Of a DNA stretch of 64,000 bases, positions 45,481 to 54,423 are shown in pieces. The stretch is from Paracoccaceae bacterium (GTDB lineage Bacteria > Pseudomonadota > Alphaproteobacteria > Rhodobacterales > Rhodobacteraceae): assembly GCA_017854585.1 (NCBI GenBank), contig JAFMHK010000002.1:62001-126000 (forward strand), read 5' to 3'. The position numbers were made by a program, and so were the translations under genes. How positions within the stretch are numbered: the first letter of the stretch is position 1; each line of letters starts with the position of its first letter. The notes beneath the pieces were generated by a model, which had not been told where the DNA came from, did not search any database, and saw only the letters and a list, made by a program, of their open reading frames with translations.

Positions 45481-48258
45481 TCAATTGGCGGATCTGGTGC
45501 GTGCGGGGGTCGCACGGCCACGTTGCATCAAGACGACCAGCGCAAGCGCCAGAAGTGCCGGAATGAACATCCAGTATTTCGATGGCACATCCAGCGGGCG
45601 CAGCACGCGCAGCACCTCTTGATCCCAATCAAGGCCGGCATTTGCCGCAGGACTGCCAAAGGTGACATCGTCGATAAAGGTACGACCACCGTCGTCGCGC
45701 AGGATCACGCCGGAATTGGTCAACTTCTCATCGCCCGTCGCCCCGTCCGCGATCGGCAAGATCGCCACGAATTCAATCGGGTCGCCAAGATCGTTCAAGC
45801 CCGCCACCCGCAATCGCAATTCGCTGCCCTCGGGCGTCGCCTGAGCGGCGGCGACGAGCGCGGTGGGATCTTCCTCGCTGTAGGGGGGATAGATCATGTC
45901 CATCCAGAAACCGGGCCGAAACAGCGTGAAGGCCACCAGAAGCAAGATCAGCGACTCGTGGATGCGGTTGCGCGCAAGGAACCAGCCCTGTGTCGCCGCC
46001 GCGAACAACAACATCGCCACGGTCGCAACCACGAAGACGAACACCCCTTGTAGCGCCGTGACATTGATCAGCAACAATTCCGTGTTGAAGATGAACAGGA
46101 ACGGCAGGGCGGCGGTGCGCAGGCTATAGAAGAACGCGATGACGCCGGTCTTGATCGGATCACCGCCAGAGACCGCGGCGGCAGCAAAACTGGCCAGACC
46201 CACGGGCGGCGTCACATCGGCCATGATGCCAAAGTAGAACACGAACAGGTGCACCGCGATCAGCGGCACGATCAGGCCGTTTTGCTGCCCAAGCGTGACA
46301 ATGACAGGCGCCAGAAGCGCCGAAACCACGATATAGTTGGCCGTGGTCGGCAGGCCCATCCCAAGGATCAGGCTAAGGACAGCGGTCAACAGCAGGATGG
46401 CAAGGATATTGCCGCCAGACAGTACCTCGACCACGTCGGCCAAGGCCGATCCGACACCTGTCTGGCTGACCGCGCCCACGATGATGCCGGCGGTTGCGGT
46501 GGCAATGCCGATGCCGATCATGTTGCGCGCACCGGTGACAAGCCCGTCGATCAGGTCTTTGAAGCCGCCTTTTATTTCGTGCCCGAAATCACCGGCGCGG
46601 CGCATCAGGGCAAGCAGGGGGCGCTGCGTCAGCAAGATGAAGATCATGTAAGCCGTCGCCCAGAATGCCGACAGCCCCGGCGACAGACGATCCACCATCA
46701 AGGCCCAGACCAGAACCACCACCGGCAAGATATAATGCAGACCCGCGCGCACTGTGGGGCCGGGCAATGGAAGCTTGGTCACCTTGGCTTTGGGATCATC
46801 AAGCTTCAGCGGTTCTTCCCGCGCGGCGACAGCCAGAAGGCCGACATAGACCAACGTCAGGAAGGCAAAGATGATGTAGCCTGCCGAATTCGGAAAGGCG
46901 GGCCGGATCCAGCCCATCAGGTAATAGACCCCGAACGACAGCGCGCAGATGGCCGCCACCGTAAAGGCAATTCCGATGAGGCGTTGAACGATGGGTTTGG
47001 GGATATAGGCGCGCGGAAGACCCTCCATGCCCGCCTTCATCGCCTCCAGATGGACGATGTAAACCAGCGCGATATACGAGATCACGGCTGGCAAGAACGC
47101 GTGTTTGACAACGTCGAAATAGGGAATGCCCACATATTCGACCATCAAGAAGGCGGCTGCACCCATCACGGGGGGCATGATCTGCCCATTGACGGAACTT
47201 GCGACCTCGACGGCGCCGGCCTTTTCGGCGCTAAAGCCAACCTTCTTCATCAGCGGGATCGTGAAGGTGCCGGTTGTGACCACATTCGCAATGGACGAAC
47301 CCGAAATCAGGCCTGTCATGGCAGACGACACGACGGCCGCTTTCGCAGGCCCGCCCCGCATGTGGCCCATCAGGCTGAATGCGACCTGAATGAAATAATT
47401 GCCTGCACCCGCCTTATCCAGAAGCGAGCCGAACAAGACGAACAGGAACACGAAACCGGTCGAAACACCCAAGGCAATACCAAACACACCCTGCGTGGTG
47501 ATCCACTGGTGGTTGACGATCTCGGACAGGTTGTTGCCGCCATGCGCAATCAGGTTCGGCATGTAGGGGCCAAGGACGGTATAAAACAGGAATACGCTGG
47601 CCACGATCATCAGCGCGGGGCCAAGCGCACGACGCGTCGCCTCCAGCAGCAAGATGATGCCTGCGACGGCAACCACGAAATCTTGTGTGATCGGGGCACC
47701 GACGCGGCCCGAAATTTCGCGATAGAAGTACCAAAGATAGAGCGCGGAAAGTGCGCCAAACACTGCCAGCGCCCATTCCCAGATTGGAATGCGGTCCTTG
47801 GGTGATCCAAGGATGACTGTAACCGCCACGGCGACGGCGATGATCGGGATCCACCATGTGGCGGTGTCATCCTTGGCCGACAAGACAAACAGCAGCCCCA
47901 TCAGCAGCGGCACACCGACGCCCAGCGCCAGTTGCACCTTGGTGCGGGCTGCGGGAAACACAAGAAATGCAAGGAATATGGCAAAGCCAAGGTGGATCGA
48001 CCGCGCCTCGGTCGAGTTGAAAACCCCGAAACCGACCATGAACGGCAGGGGCGAGGCGATCCAGAGCTGGAAAAGCGACCAGCCAAGTGCAACCACGACA
48101 ACGAAGGTGCCAATAACGCCGGTCGCACCACGTGCGCCCGTGTCAGAAGATGCGACAAGCTCATCGAGTTCAGATTGACTGAGTCCGCCACGACCAGCCG
48201 CTTCGTTCTCGACGGCAGCGGCCTGCATTTGATCACGGTTGGTGTTCGGATCGCTCAT
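45481..48258 (-). CDS. TAXI-TRAP transporter fused permease (DctQM-type)
   Basis: A 925-residue TRAP permease in which the small 4-helix and large 12-helix subunits are fused, as is usual for TAXI-type systems. The N-terminal 4-5 helices span about 45-190; the large domain contains GVSTGFVFLFVLFGSLLDKAGAG and GSSIANVVTTGTFTIPLMKK. A DUF3394-like C-terminal segment with a last helix ends near residue 915. It uses an ion gradient, not ATP. ATG 48258 is taken over an upstream in-frame GTG. It is 116 bp after the binding-protein gene, with a partial terminator between them. Confidence 0.93.
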   Translation of the reverse strand: MSDPNTNRDQMQAAAVENEAAGRGGLSQSELDELVASSDTGARGATGVIGTFVVVVALGWSLFQLWIASPLPFMVGFGVFNSTEARSIHLGFAIFLAFLVFPAARTKVQLALGVGVPLLMGLLFVLSAKDDTATWWIPIIAVAVAVTVILGSPKDRIPIWEWALAVFGALSALYLWYFYREISGRVGAPITQDFVVAVAGIILLLEATRRALGPALMIVASVFLFYTVLGPYMPNLIAHGGNNLSEIVNHQWITTQGVFGIALGVSTGFVFLFVLFGSLLDKAGAGNYFIQVAFSLMGHMRGGPAKAAVVSSAMTGLISGSSIANVVTTGTFTIPLMKKVGFSAEKAGAVEVASSVNGQIMPPVMGAAAFLMVEYVGIPYFDVVKHAFLPAVISYIALVYIVHLEAMKAGMEGLPRAYIPKPIVQRLIGIAFTVAAICALSFGVYYLMGWIRPAFPNSAGYIIFAFLTLVYVGLLAVAAREEPLKLDDPKAKVTKLPLPGPTVRAGLHYILPVVVLVWALMVDRLSPGLSAFWATAYMIFILLTQRPLLALMRRAGDFGHEIKGGFKDLIDGLVTGARNMIGIGIATATAGIIVGAVSQTGVGSALADVVEVLSGGNILAILLLTAVLSLILGMGLPTTANYIVVSALLAPVIVTLGQQNGLIVPLIAVHLFVFYFGIMADVTPPVGLASFAAAAVSGGDPIKTGVIAFFYSLRTAALPFLFIFNTELLLINVTALQGVFVFVVATVAMLLFAAATQGWFLARNRIHESLILLLVAFTLFRPGFWMDMIYPPYSEEDPTALVAAAQATPEGSELRLRVAGLNDLGDPIEFVAILPIADGATGDEKLTNSGVILRDDGGRTFIDDVTFGSPAANAGLDWDQEVLRVLRPLDVPSKYWMFIPALLALALVVLMQRGRATPARTRSAN

Positions 48259-48334
48259 CACATCCCCCTTCGACCGGGAATTACCCCTTCGGTCTTATCG
48301 CGCATTGGGTCGGGCGCTGCGGCCCGGATGAATT

Positions 48335-48362
48335 GCACCGCCCCGATCTCCGGGGGCGGTGC
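48335..48362 (-). terminator. Intercistronic hairpin between TAXI binding protein and permease
   Basis: Stem GCACCGCCCC / GGGGCGGTGC with an 8-nt loop. There is no strong U-tract after it, so it is likely a leaky terminator or RNA-protecting hairpin that lowers permease expression relative to the binding protein, as in many TRAP operons. Confidence 0.55.
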
Positions 48363-48374
48363 AGGTCTTCTTGG

Positions 48375-49337
48375 TTATTGGATCCAGCCCTGCTCGCGAT
48401 AATACCGCTCGGCACCGGGATGCAGCGGCGCGGACAGACCATCGGCAATCATGCTTTCCGGCGTCAGGTTGGCAAACGCCGGGTGCAGGCCCCGGAACCG
48501 GTCGAAGTTGTCGAAGACCGCCGAAACGACCGTGTAGATCACGTCATCCGGCACATTGGCCGATGTCACGAACGTGGCGCGCACACCAAAGGTGCTCACA
48601 TCATCCGGGGTACCATCATACATGCCGCCCGGAATCGTGGCCGCCGCATAATAAGGATTATCAGCGATCAGCGCATCGATCGCATCACCGGTTACCGGAA
48701 CCAGAATGGCTTCGGTTGTCGAAACCGCTTCTTGGATGGATCCGTTGGGGTGACCGACGGTGTAGATGATTGCATCAACGTTGTTGTCGCCAAGCGCCGC
48801 GGCCTGTTCGGCGGGTGCCAACTCGGACGCAAGGGCGAAATCATCCATTGTCCAACCCAGCGCATCAAGCACGACTTCCATGGTCGCGCGTTGGCCCGAA
48901 CCCGGATTGCCCACATTCACGCGCATGCCGCGCAGATCGTCAAAACTGGCGATCCCCGCATCGGCGCGGGCCACAACCGTGAACGGCTCGGGATGGACCG
49001 AAAACACCGCCCGAAGATCAGGCATCGCGTTGCCCTCGAATTCGGAAGACCCGTTGTAGGCGTGGAATTGCCAATCGGACTGAGCCACGCCCATATCCAT
49101 GTCACCGGCTGCGATCGCGTTGATGTTCGCGATCGACCCGCCGGTCGACGGTGCCGTGCAGCGGATATTATGCTCGGCGGTGCCGCGGTTCACGAGGCGG
49201 CAGATCGACTGCCCCACCACGAAATAAACGCCGGTCTGGCCACCGGTGCCGATGTTGATGAAGGTTTCCTGTGCAAATGCACCGGTCCCCCCAACGGCCA
49301 ACGCGGCCGCCATTGTCAGGCTTTTCAGATAAGTCAT
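48375..49337 (-). CDS. TAXI-family TRAP transporter solute-binding protein
   Basis: A 320-residue periplasmic binding protein of the TAXI type. A signal peptide (about 1-23, ending GAFAQ) leads into FINIGTGGQTGVYFVVG, the TAXI N-terminal block, and then TGGSIANINAIAAGDMDMGVAQSD. The start at 49337 has GAGAGGACTG before the ATG. TAXI proteins bind small carboxylates or amino acids; the ligand cannot be read. It delivers to the fused permease downstream. Confidence 0.93.
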   Translation of the reverse strand: MTYLKSLTMAAALAVGGTGAFAQETFINIGTGGQTGVYFVVGQSICRLVNRGTAEHNIRCTAPSTGGSIANINAIAAGDMDMGVAQSDWQFHAYNGSSEFEGNAMPDLRAVFSVHPEPFTVVARADAGIASFDDLRGMRVNVGNPGSGQRATMEVVLDALGWTMDDFALASELAPAEQAAALGDNNVDAIIYTVGHPNGSIQEAVSTTEAILVPVTGDAIDALIADNPYYAAATIPGGMYDGTPDDVSTFGVRATFVTSANVPDDVIYTVVSAVFDNFDRFRGLHPAFANLTPESMIADGLSAPLHPGAERYYREQGWIQ

Positions 49338-49419
49338 CAGTCCTCTCCTATCGTGTCTTTTGTTATTCGTGACCCGAAGGCTCTTGGCGGCCCGGTGATC
49401 ACCTTTTTGCATCCGGCCG

Positions 49420-50694
49420 TCAGGCCGTCAGCGCACCCTCCAGAAGGTTCAACCCTTCCTCAAGATGCTCGTCGGAAATGGTCAGTGGTGCAAGCAATCG
49501 GATTGTGTTGGCGTAGTATCCGCATGACAGCAGTATCAAACCGGCGTCCAACGCGGCCGCCGTCACAAGCTTGATGGCATCGGGATCGGGCTCGTGGGTG
49601 CCACGCTCTTTCACCAGTTCGAACGCCACCATGGCCCCAAGGCCGCGCACATCGCCAATGGGGCGCAGACTGTTGGATTGGCGAAATTCCTTCAGTCGTG
49701 CCAGCATGCGGTTACCAATCACATTGGCGCGGTCGCACAGGCGTTCTTCCTCGATCACGTCAAGCACGGCCAAGGCCGCCGCAACTGAGATCGGGTTGCC
49801 GCCAAAAGTGCCGCCAAGACCGCCCGGTTCCGCCGCGTCCATCACCTCGGCCTTGCCGATGACGCCGGCAATCGGAAACCCGCCACCCAGCGCCTTGGCG
49901 ACCGGAATGAGATCGGGCTCGATATCGTAATGCTCGGTCGCGAACATCTTTCCGGTGCGGGCAAAACCCGTCTGCACTTCGTCCGAGACAAGGCAGATGC
50001 CATGCTTGTCACATATCTCGCGCAGGTTGCGCATGAAGCTGATGGGGGCCTGATAAAAACCGCCCTCGCCCTGCACAGGTTCAATCACGATGGCCGCGAC
50101 GTTCTCTGGCTCGATGTCGGCCTTGAAGACGTGGGCCAATGCCTTGAGCGCATCTTCCTCGGTCACGCCATGATGCGGAATCGGGAACGGCACATGATAG
50201 ATGCCAATGGCCGGCGGCGTGCCACGGGTGCGATAAGGCACGGCCTTGCCGGTCATCCCCATCGTCAACTGCGTCCGGCCATGAAATGCGCCGGTGAAGG
50301 TGATGACGCCGGTGCGTCCGGTGTAGGCCCGCGCGATTTTAACGGCGTTTTCCGTGGCTTCCGCGCCAGTCGTCAGGAACACCGTCTTGGCGTTCTTTAT
50401 CGGGGCCAAGGCGTTCAGCCTTTCGGCCAACTCGACGTAATTCTCATATCCCGTGACCTGAAAGGCGACGTGGGCAAATGCCTCGCACTGTTCCTTGACC
50501 GCCGCCATCACGCGCGGATGACGATGGCCGGTGTTTGTCACCGCGATGCCAGCGCCAAAATCAAGATACCGTTTGCCGTCTGCGTCCCACAGTTCGGCGT
50601 TTTCGGCCTTTGTCACAAAAATCGGGGCCGCGGTCGCCAACCCACGTGGAATGGCATTTTGACGTCGCGCCAAAATAGATGCATTACTTGACAA
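49420..50694 (-). CDS. gabT: 4-aminobutyrate aminotransferase-like
   Basis: A 424-residue class III aminotransferase with the GabT pattern: LDFGAGIAVTNTGHRHP near 45-61, EATENAVKIARAYTGR near 109-124, SDEVQTGFARTGK, and the PLP Lys in VAKALGGGFPIAG near 265. It moves the amino group from GABA (or a longer omega-amino acid such as 5-aminovalerate) to 2-oxoglutarate. The start is TTG at 50694 with GGGGAGAA about 11 bases upstream. It is the first gene of the cluster, 83 bp before the TAXI binding protein, and is divergent from the XRE-cupin regulator. Substrate may differ from GABA given the neighbours. Confidence 0.85.
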   Translation of the reverse strand: MSSNASILARRQNAIPRGLATAAPIFVTKAENAELWDADGKRYLDFGAGIAVTNTGHRHPRVMAAVKEQCEAFAHVAFQVTGYENYVELAERLNALAPIKNAKTVFLTTGAEATENAVKIARAYTGRTGVITFTGAFHGRTQLTMGMTGKAVPYRTRGTPPAIGIYHVPFPIPHHGVTEEDALKALAHVFKADIEPENVAAIVIEPVQGEGGFYQAPISFMRNLREICDKHGICLVSDEVQTGFARTGKMFATEHYDIEPDLIPVAKALGGGFPIAGVIGKAEVMDAAEPGGLGGTFGGNPISVAAALAVLDVIEEERLCDRANVIGNRMLARLKEFRQSNSLRPIGDVRGLGAMVAFELVKERGTHEPDPDAIKLVTAAALDAGLILLSCGYYANTIRLLAPLTISDEHLEEGLNLLEGALTA

Positions 50695-50873
50695 GTTCGG
50701 CTTCTCCCCAAAAAACCTGAATTAGGTCTGCACCGCATGGTCGCGGTCGTGTCCCTTGGCATCTATCCTAGGCATGTCTAAAATAATGATCAAGTATGTT
50801 TAATAATCCGAGTCGGTGCCTGGTGCATCCATTTGAATTTGATGATGGAATATGACTGAAAGAGGCCACCCAG
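50695..50873. promoter_or_regulatory. Divergent promoter region of the gabT cluster and its regulator
   Basis: The 179-bp divergent spacer is notably AT-rich at about 50770-50815 (TGTCTAAAATAATGATCA then AGTATGTTTAATAAT), unlike the surrounding DNA. TGATCA is palindromic and flanked by A/T tracts, a plausible XRE-cupin operator overlapping both promoters. No consensus is proven. Confidence 0.4.
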
Positions 50874-51482
50874 ATGGGCGATCCGCAAACGAGAGTACAA
50901 GATACAAAGGACATCGACGTTGGCTCGCGATTGCGCGCGGCTCGGGTCGCAAGGGGCATGTCTCAGCGGGAATTGGCCCGCAAATCAGGCGTTACCAATG
51001 GTATGATTTCCCAGATCGAACAAAACCAGTCGAGCCCCTCGGTCTCCTCCATCAAACGGATTCTCGATGCCATTCCGCTCAGCATGGCCGAGTTCTTTGA
51101 CGAGAATTTCGATGCCTCTCCGAAGATGTTCTTCAAAGCATCCGAACTGCGCGAGATCAACCTGACCCGAATGCTGCCCCTTGGCAGCACCGACGCCGAG
51201 ATTTCCTTGCGTCAGGTGGGCGACACGTCGCGCCATGCGATCCAGATGCTTTATGAACGCTATGCGCCGGGTGCAGATACGGGCGCCGAGCTTTACAGTC
51301 ACAATGGCGAAGAGGCAGGGATTGTCGTGTCGGGATCCATTGAGATTACGGTTGGAAACCTCAAGAAGACAGTCGAGGCGGGCGGCGCATACAGATTTGA
51401 CAGCCGCATCCCGCACCGGTTTCGCAATGTCGGGAAAGTGGATTGCGTCATCGTATCTGCCTGCACCCCACCCACGTTCTAG
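50874..51482 (+). CDS. XRE-family regulator with cupin domain (PuuR-like)
   Basis: A 202-residue regulator with an XRE helix-turn-helix at about 17-72 (SQRELARKSGVTNGMISQIEQNQSSPSVSS) and a small-molecule-binding cupin at about 115-198 (GEEAGIVVSGSIEITVG, IPHRFRNVG). This layout is that of PuuR, which represses putrescine use in E. coli. The start has GAGGCCACC before the ATG. It is divergent from the nine-gene cluster and probably controls it; the effector may be the imported amine or its product. Confidence 0.9.
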   Translation: MGDPQTRVQDTKDIDVGSRLRAARVARGMSQRELARKSGVTNGMISQIEQNQSSPSVSSIKRILDAIPLSMAEFFDENFDASPKMFFKASELREINLTRMLPLGSTDAEISLRQVGDTSRHAIQMLYERYAPGADTGAELYSHNGEEAGIVVSGSIEITVGNLKKTVEAGGAYRFDSRIPHRFRNVGKVDCVIVSACTPPTF

Positions 51483-51699
51483 GGAGGTAAACAGCGCCAC
51501 TCGGTCGGAAACGCACTGATCGTCCGCCATCATTTCCGGGTAAAGCATCCCATCATTCGGCAGGGGCGTTGGTTGGCAGGGCACCTGCCCTTGACACATC
51601 CGCACCGACTTGCGCGCGCGCGTCCGGCAACGGTTAAATCCCGAAACGCTTAGCTTGCGCGCGTATCAGGGATTGCCCCGCAACGTGTTCTTGCAGGTG

Positions 51700-52389
51700 T
51701 CATGCAAGGTCGGTGACGGTCGATCTGAACCGGTCCTTGGACCGCTCAACATGTCTGAAAAACGCCGCCTGTGCGCGTTCCCTGTTCCCAGATGCGACCG
51801 AATCCACCATTTCCCGGTGTTCATGGTTCGAAACCGACAACCCCCCGGCCGTCACAAGGCTTTGCGCGCGACAAAGGTGCAGCTTGTTGACCAGCGTATT
51901 GTATTCCTCGGCGAGGGTCTTGTTCCGTGTGCCAAGGATAAGGAAGTCGTGAAACGCAAGGTTGAGGCGGTAATACCCCTCGAAATCGTTCTTTGCCGCA
52001 GCCGCGTCCATGTCCTCAAGGAAGGCGTGCATTCGCGACAGCATCGTGTCGTTGACCAGATCGGTCAATAGCCGCCCTGCCAGCCCGAAGATCGCCGCGC
52101 GGACATCATAGATCTCCAAGGCTTCGCCGGGCGTCACCGACCGAACGAAAACGCCACGATTGGGAATAACCTCCACAAGTCCCTTGGCCTGCAGGCTGCG
52201 CGTCGCCTCGCGCAAGGGGCCGCGCGAAATGCCGAAACGTGTCGAAAGCTGTATCTCGTGCAGGCGTTCTCCGGGACGTAGGGCGCCGGTCAGGATCAGG
52301 TGTTCCAGTTCATCCTCGACGGAACCGGTCAGCAATCTGGCTGGCCTAGAGGACTGGTCGCTTGGCCGATCTGCCGAACTCAAAGCCAA
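51700..52389 (-). CDS. GntR-family (FCD-type) transcriptional regulator
   Basis: A 229-residue regulator with a winged helix-turn-helix at about 20-85 (LRPGERLHEIQLSTRFGISRGPLREATRSL) and an FCD all-helical effector domain at about 95-225. The FCD metal/acid site candidates include Asp and His residues in EGYYRLNLAFHDFL and SNHEHREMVD. The start is TTG at 52389 with GAGGT upstream. It lies next to an MmgE/PrpD gene on the same strand and faces the tctCBA operon, which it probably controls. Confidence 0.9.
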   Translation of the reverse strand: MALSSADRPSDQSSRPARLLTGSVEDELEHLILTGALRPGERLHEIQLSTRFGISRGPLREATRSLQAKGLVEVIPNRGVFVRSVTPGEALEIYDVRAAIFGLAGRLLTDLVNDTMLSRMHAFLEDMDAAAAKNDFEGYYRLNLAFHDFLILGTRNKTLAEEYNTLVNKLHLCRAQSLVTAGGLSVSNHEHREMVDSVASGNRERAQAAFFRHVERSKDRFRSTVTDLA

Positions 52390-52487
52390 TTTTACCTCAC
52401 CTTTCCGGGCGCCAACAACTTACCGGCCATCGCTGCGCGGCGTTTCAAGGCATATAACCACCCGTATCATACGCGCAGCGCCATGCC

Positions 52488-53882
52488 TCACTCCGCCGCA
52501 GCCTGCCCTTTGACGTCGTGCACTGATGCACGGGCCACGTCGCTGACGTCGCTCAACGTGGCGGTCTTCCACGCCAACTCAAGTAGTTTCTTGGTTGCCT
52601 CTTCACCAATCACAAGGGCCGACTGCACCGTGAACTTCGTGTCAATCTGCTCATTGGTCAGCGGGACATCGCTGCTGCCGATTGCGCGGGCGACATGCTT
52701 GTGAAGGGTCGTGCCGTCCTTGAAGGTCACGACGATATCCACCGATGCCTCGTGGCAGGTTGGATCGGCGGTGGCGATGATGGTATCGCGCAGGGCCACG
52801 ATATCAGGCGCGGTCACGATTTCATCGGTAAAGGCCGTGGGCGCGCCATCGCCCCGAAGAAGGGCGCAAGCTGCAGAATGGAACACCGAGAACTTGCCCT
52901 CCAGCCCGGTCTTGGGGTCGCGTTTGCCGGTCAACTCCAGAACCAGCGGGTGTGTCGTCAGTGCGACGCTGGCAATCTCGTTGACCTTGTCGCCAATCTC
53001 TTCACGGATTTGGATGCACCCGTCGATCGTCGGGTGGATCACGATCCCGCAGGCAAACGGCTTGTAACTGTTCAGGGCAGATTCCCAAGTCACCCCGAGG
53101 TCACCCACGATTTCGGACCAGTCCTGCTTGTCAGACGTGGTAAAGGCCCAACCGCGCGGCGCCTCAAGTGCACGTTCCGAACTGTCGAACCCAGCTTCGG
53201 CCATGATCGCCGCCAGCAGACCGTTCTTTGCAGCGCTACCGGGGTGGAAGCTTTTCGTCATGGTCCCGAACATCTCTCGGAAGCCCGAGGATTGGGAGGC
53301 GGCAAGACCGAATGCCCAGCGCATCTGCTGCGGCGACAGGCCGATGGCTTTGCCCACGGCCGCCGCAGCGCCAAACACGCCAGCGGTTCCGGTGATGTGC
53401 CAGCCACGGTCATAGTGGTGCGGGTAGACGGAATTACCGATCCGGCATTCGACTTCGATGCCGATGATCATTGCGGTCAGAAAATCCTCGCCGCTCATCG
53501 GCCTTGTTTCGGCAAGTGCCAGCAGGGCGGATGCCACCGGGCCCGCCGGGTGGATGATCGTCTTGAGGTGCGTATCGTCGTAGTCGAGGACGTGCGATGT
53601 AATACCATTGACCAGCGCGGCGTGGAAAATATCAAGCTTTTCAGTCCGACCCAGAACCGTCGCACTGCGCGGGCCGGAAAACGGCATCACTGCGCGCAAA
53701 GCCGCGTCAGCAGTCTCGTGGCTGGCACCGCCGACGGCGCAGCCAACCCAATTTACAAAGGTCCGCAGCCCTTCTTCACGAACTTCAGCCGGAATATCCT
53801 TGGTCTGCGTTGTCACGACCCAGTCAGCCAGAATCTTGGTGACCATCGGTGTCCCATCAGGGGTTGGCTGGTGTCCGCTCAT
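52488..53882 (-). CDS. MmgE/PrpD-family protein (first of two)
   Basis: A 464-residue protein of the MmgE/PrpD (2-methylcitrate dehydratase/iminodisuccinate epimerase-like) fold. Conserved strands include LDYDDTHLKTIIHPAGPVASALLAL near 95-120, SFHPGSAAKNGLLAAIMA near 210-230 and KPFACGIVIHPTIDG near 275. AGGAG lies before the ATG. The family removes water from or epimerises branched polycarboxylates. It is divergent from tctC, and a related paralogue lies in the tct operon. The actual acid is unknown. Confidence 0.88.
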   Translation of the reverse strand: MSGHQPTPDGTPMVTKILADWVVTTQTKDIPAEVREEGLRTFVNWVGCAVGGASHETADAALRAVMPFSGPRSATVLGRTEKLDIFHAALVNGITSHVLDYDDTHLKTIIHPAGPVASALLALAETRPMSGEDFLTAMIIGIEVECRIGNSVYPHHYDRGWHITGTAGVFGAAAAVGKAIGLSPQQMRWAFGLAASQSSGFREMFGTMTKSFHPGSAAKNGLLAAIMAEAGFDSSERALEAPRGWAFTTSDKQDWSEIVGDLGVTWESALNSYKPFACGIVIHPTIDGCIQIREEIGDKVNEIASVALTTHPLVLELTGKRDPKTGLEGKFSVFHSAACALLRGDGAPTAFTDEIVTAPDIVALRDTIIATADPTCHEASVDIVVTFKDGTTLHKHVARAIGSSDVPLTNEQIDTKFTVQSALVIGEEATKKLLELAWKTATLSDVSDVARASVHDVKGQAAAE

Positions 53883-54423
53883 CGCATGTCTCCTGCATAT
53901 TCCCGGACAGCGCCGGGTTCCAATTCAAATCCCCGCGCATGCGGGGCTATTTCCGGTGCGACGGTCGCGGCGTGTCGCGGCGTTGCATCAAGATCAACCC
54001 ACCGGGCTTTCGACGACGTCCAAGCTCTGCGGCTATCAGCCTGCGCGGCCACTGCGTCTTAAGTCACATCACGATTGTCTACATTATGATGATTACCCGA
54101 GCAATCCGAAATATCCGGCTGGTAAGGCAAAAATCCGTCCGCGGCCATTCCTGAACAATCAACAAGTGGGGCGATCCTTGCCATATGAAATATAACCTTC
54201 TGATTATATTTATTTTTAAGCTCACCCGCCCCGCGCCAAGCTCAAGAAAACACCAGAAATGCCGATGTGCCCATCAGGAAGTCTAGGCATTTTGACAGGC
54301 TCCCTCCCAACGGATTGTTGACAATTTGTCGAGCGTTAACGTAAATGGCCGGGCGACGCGAGCCGACCGCGAGTCGTGACCAAACTCCGTTGGGGAGGAA
54401 CAGACGGTTGGGGGGAGAAATCT
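53883..54423. promoter_or_regulatory. 541-bp divergent control region of the tct cluster
   Basis: This holds no convincing gene. It has an 8-bp inverted repeat AAATATAA / TTATATTT at 54187-54210, followed by an AT-rich run, in the middle of an otherwise G+C-rich region. A TTGACA (-35-like, 54318-54323) is overlapped by GACAA-T-TTGTC (54320-54330), a perfect 5-bp palindrome suited to a GntR-type repressor. A GTAAAT sequence lies about 17-18 bases further on as a possible -10 element for tctC. Confidence 0.5.

Noticed and set aside
46249..47805. 518-codon plus-strand open frame
   Set aside because: Antisense to the TRAP permease; strongly charged sequence that mirrors membrane-helix codons.
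52695..54062. 455-codon plus-strand open frame
   Set aside because: Antisense to MmgE/PrpD; no domain.
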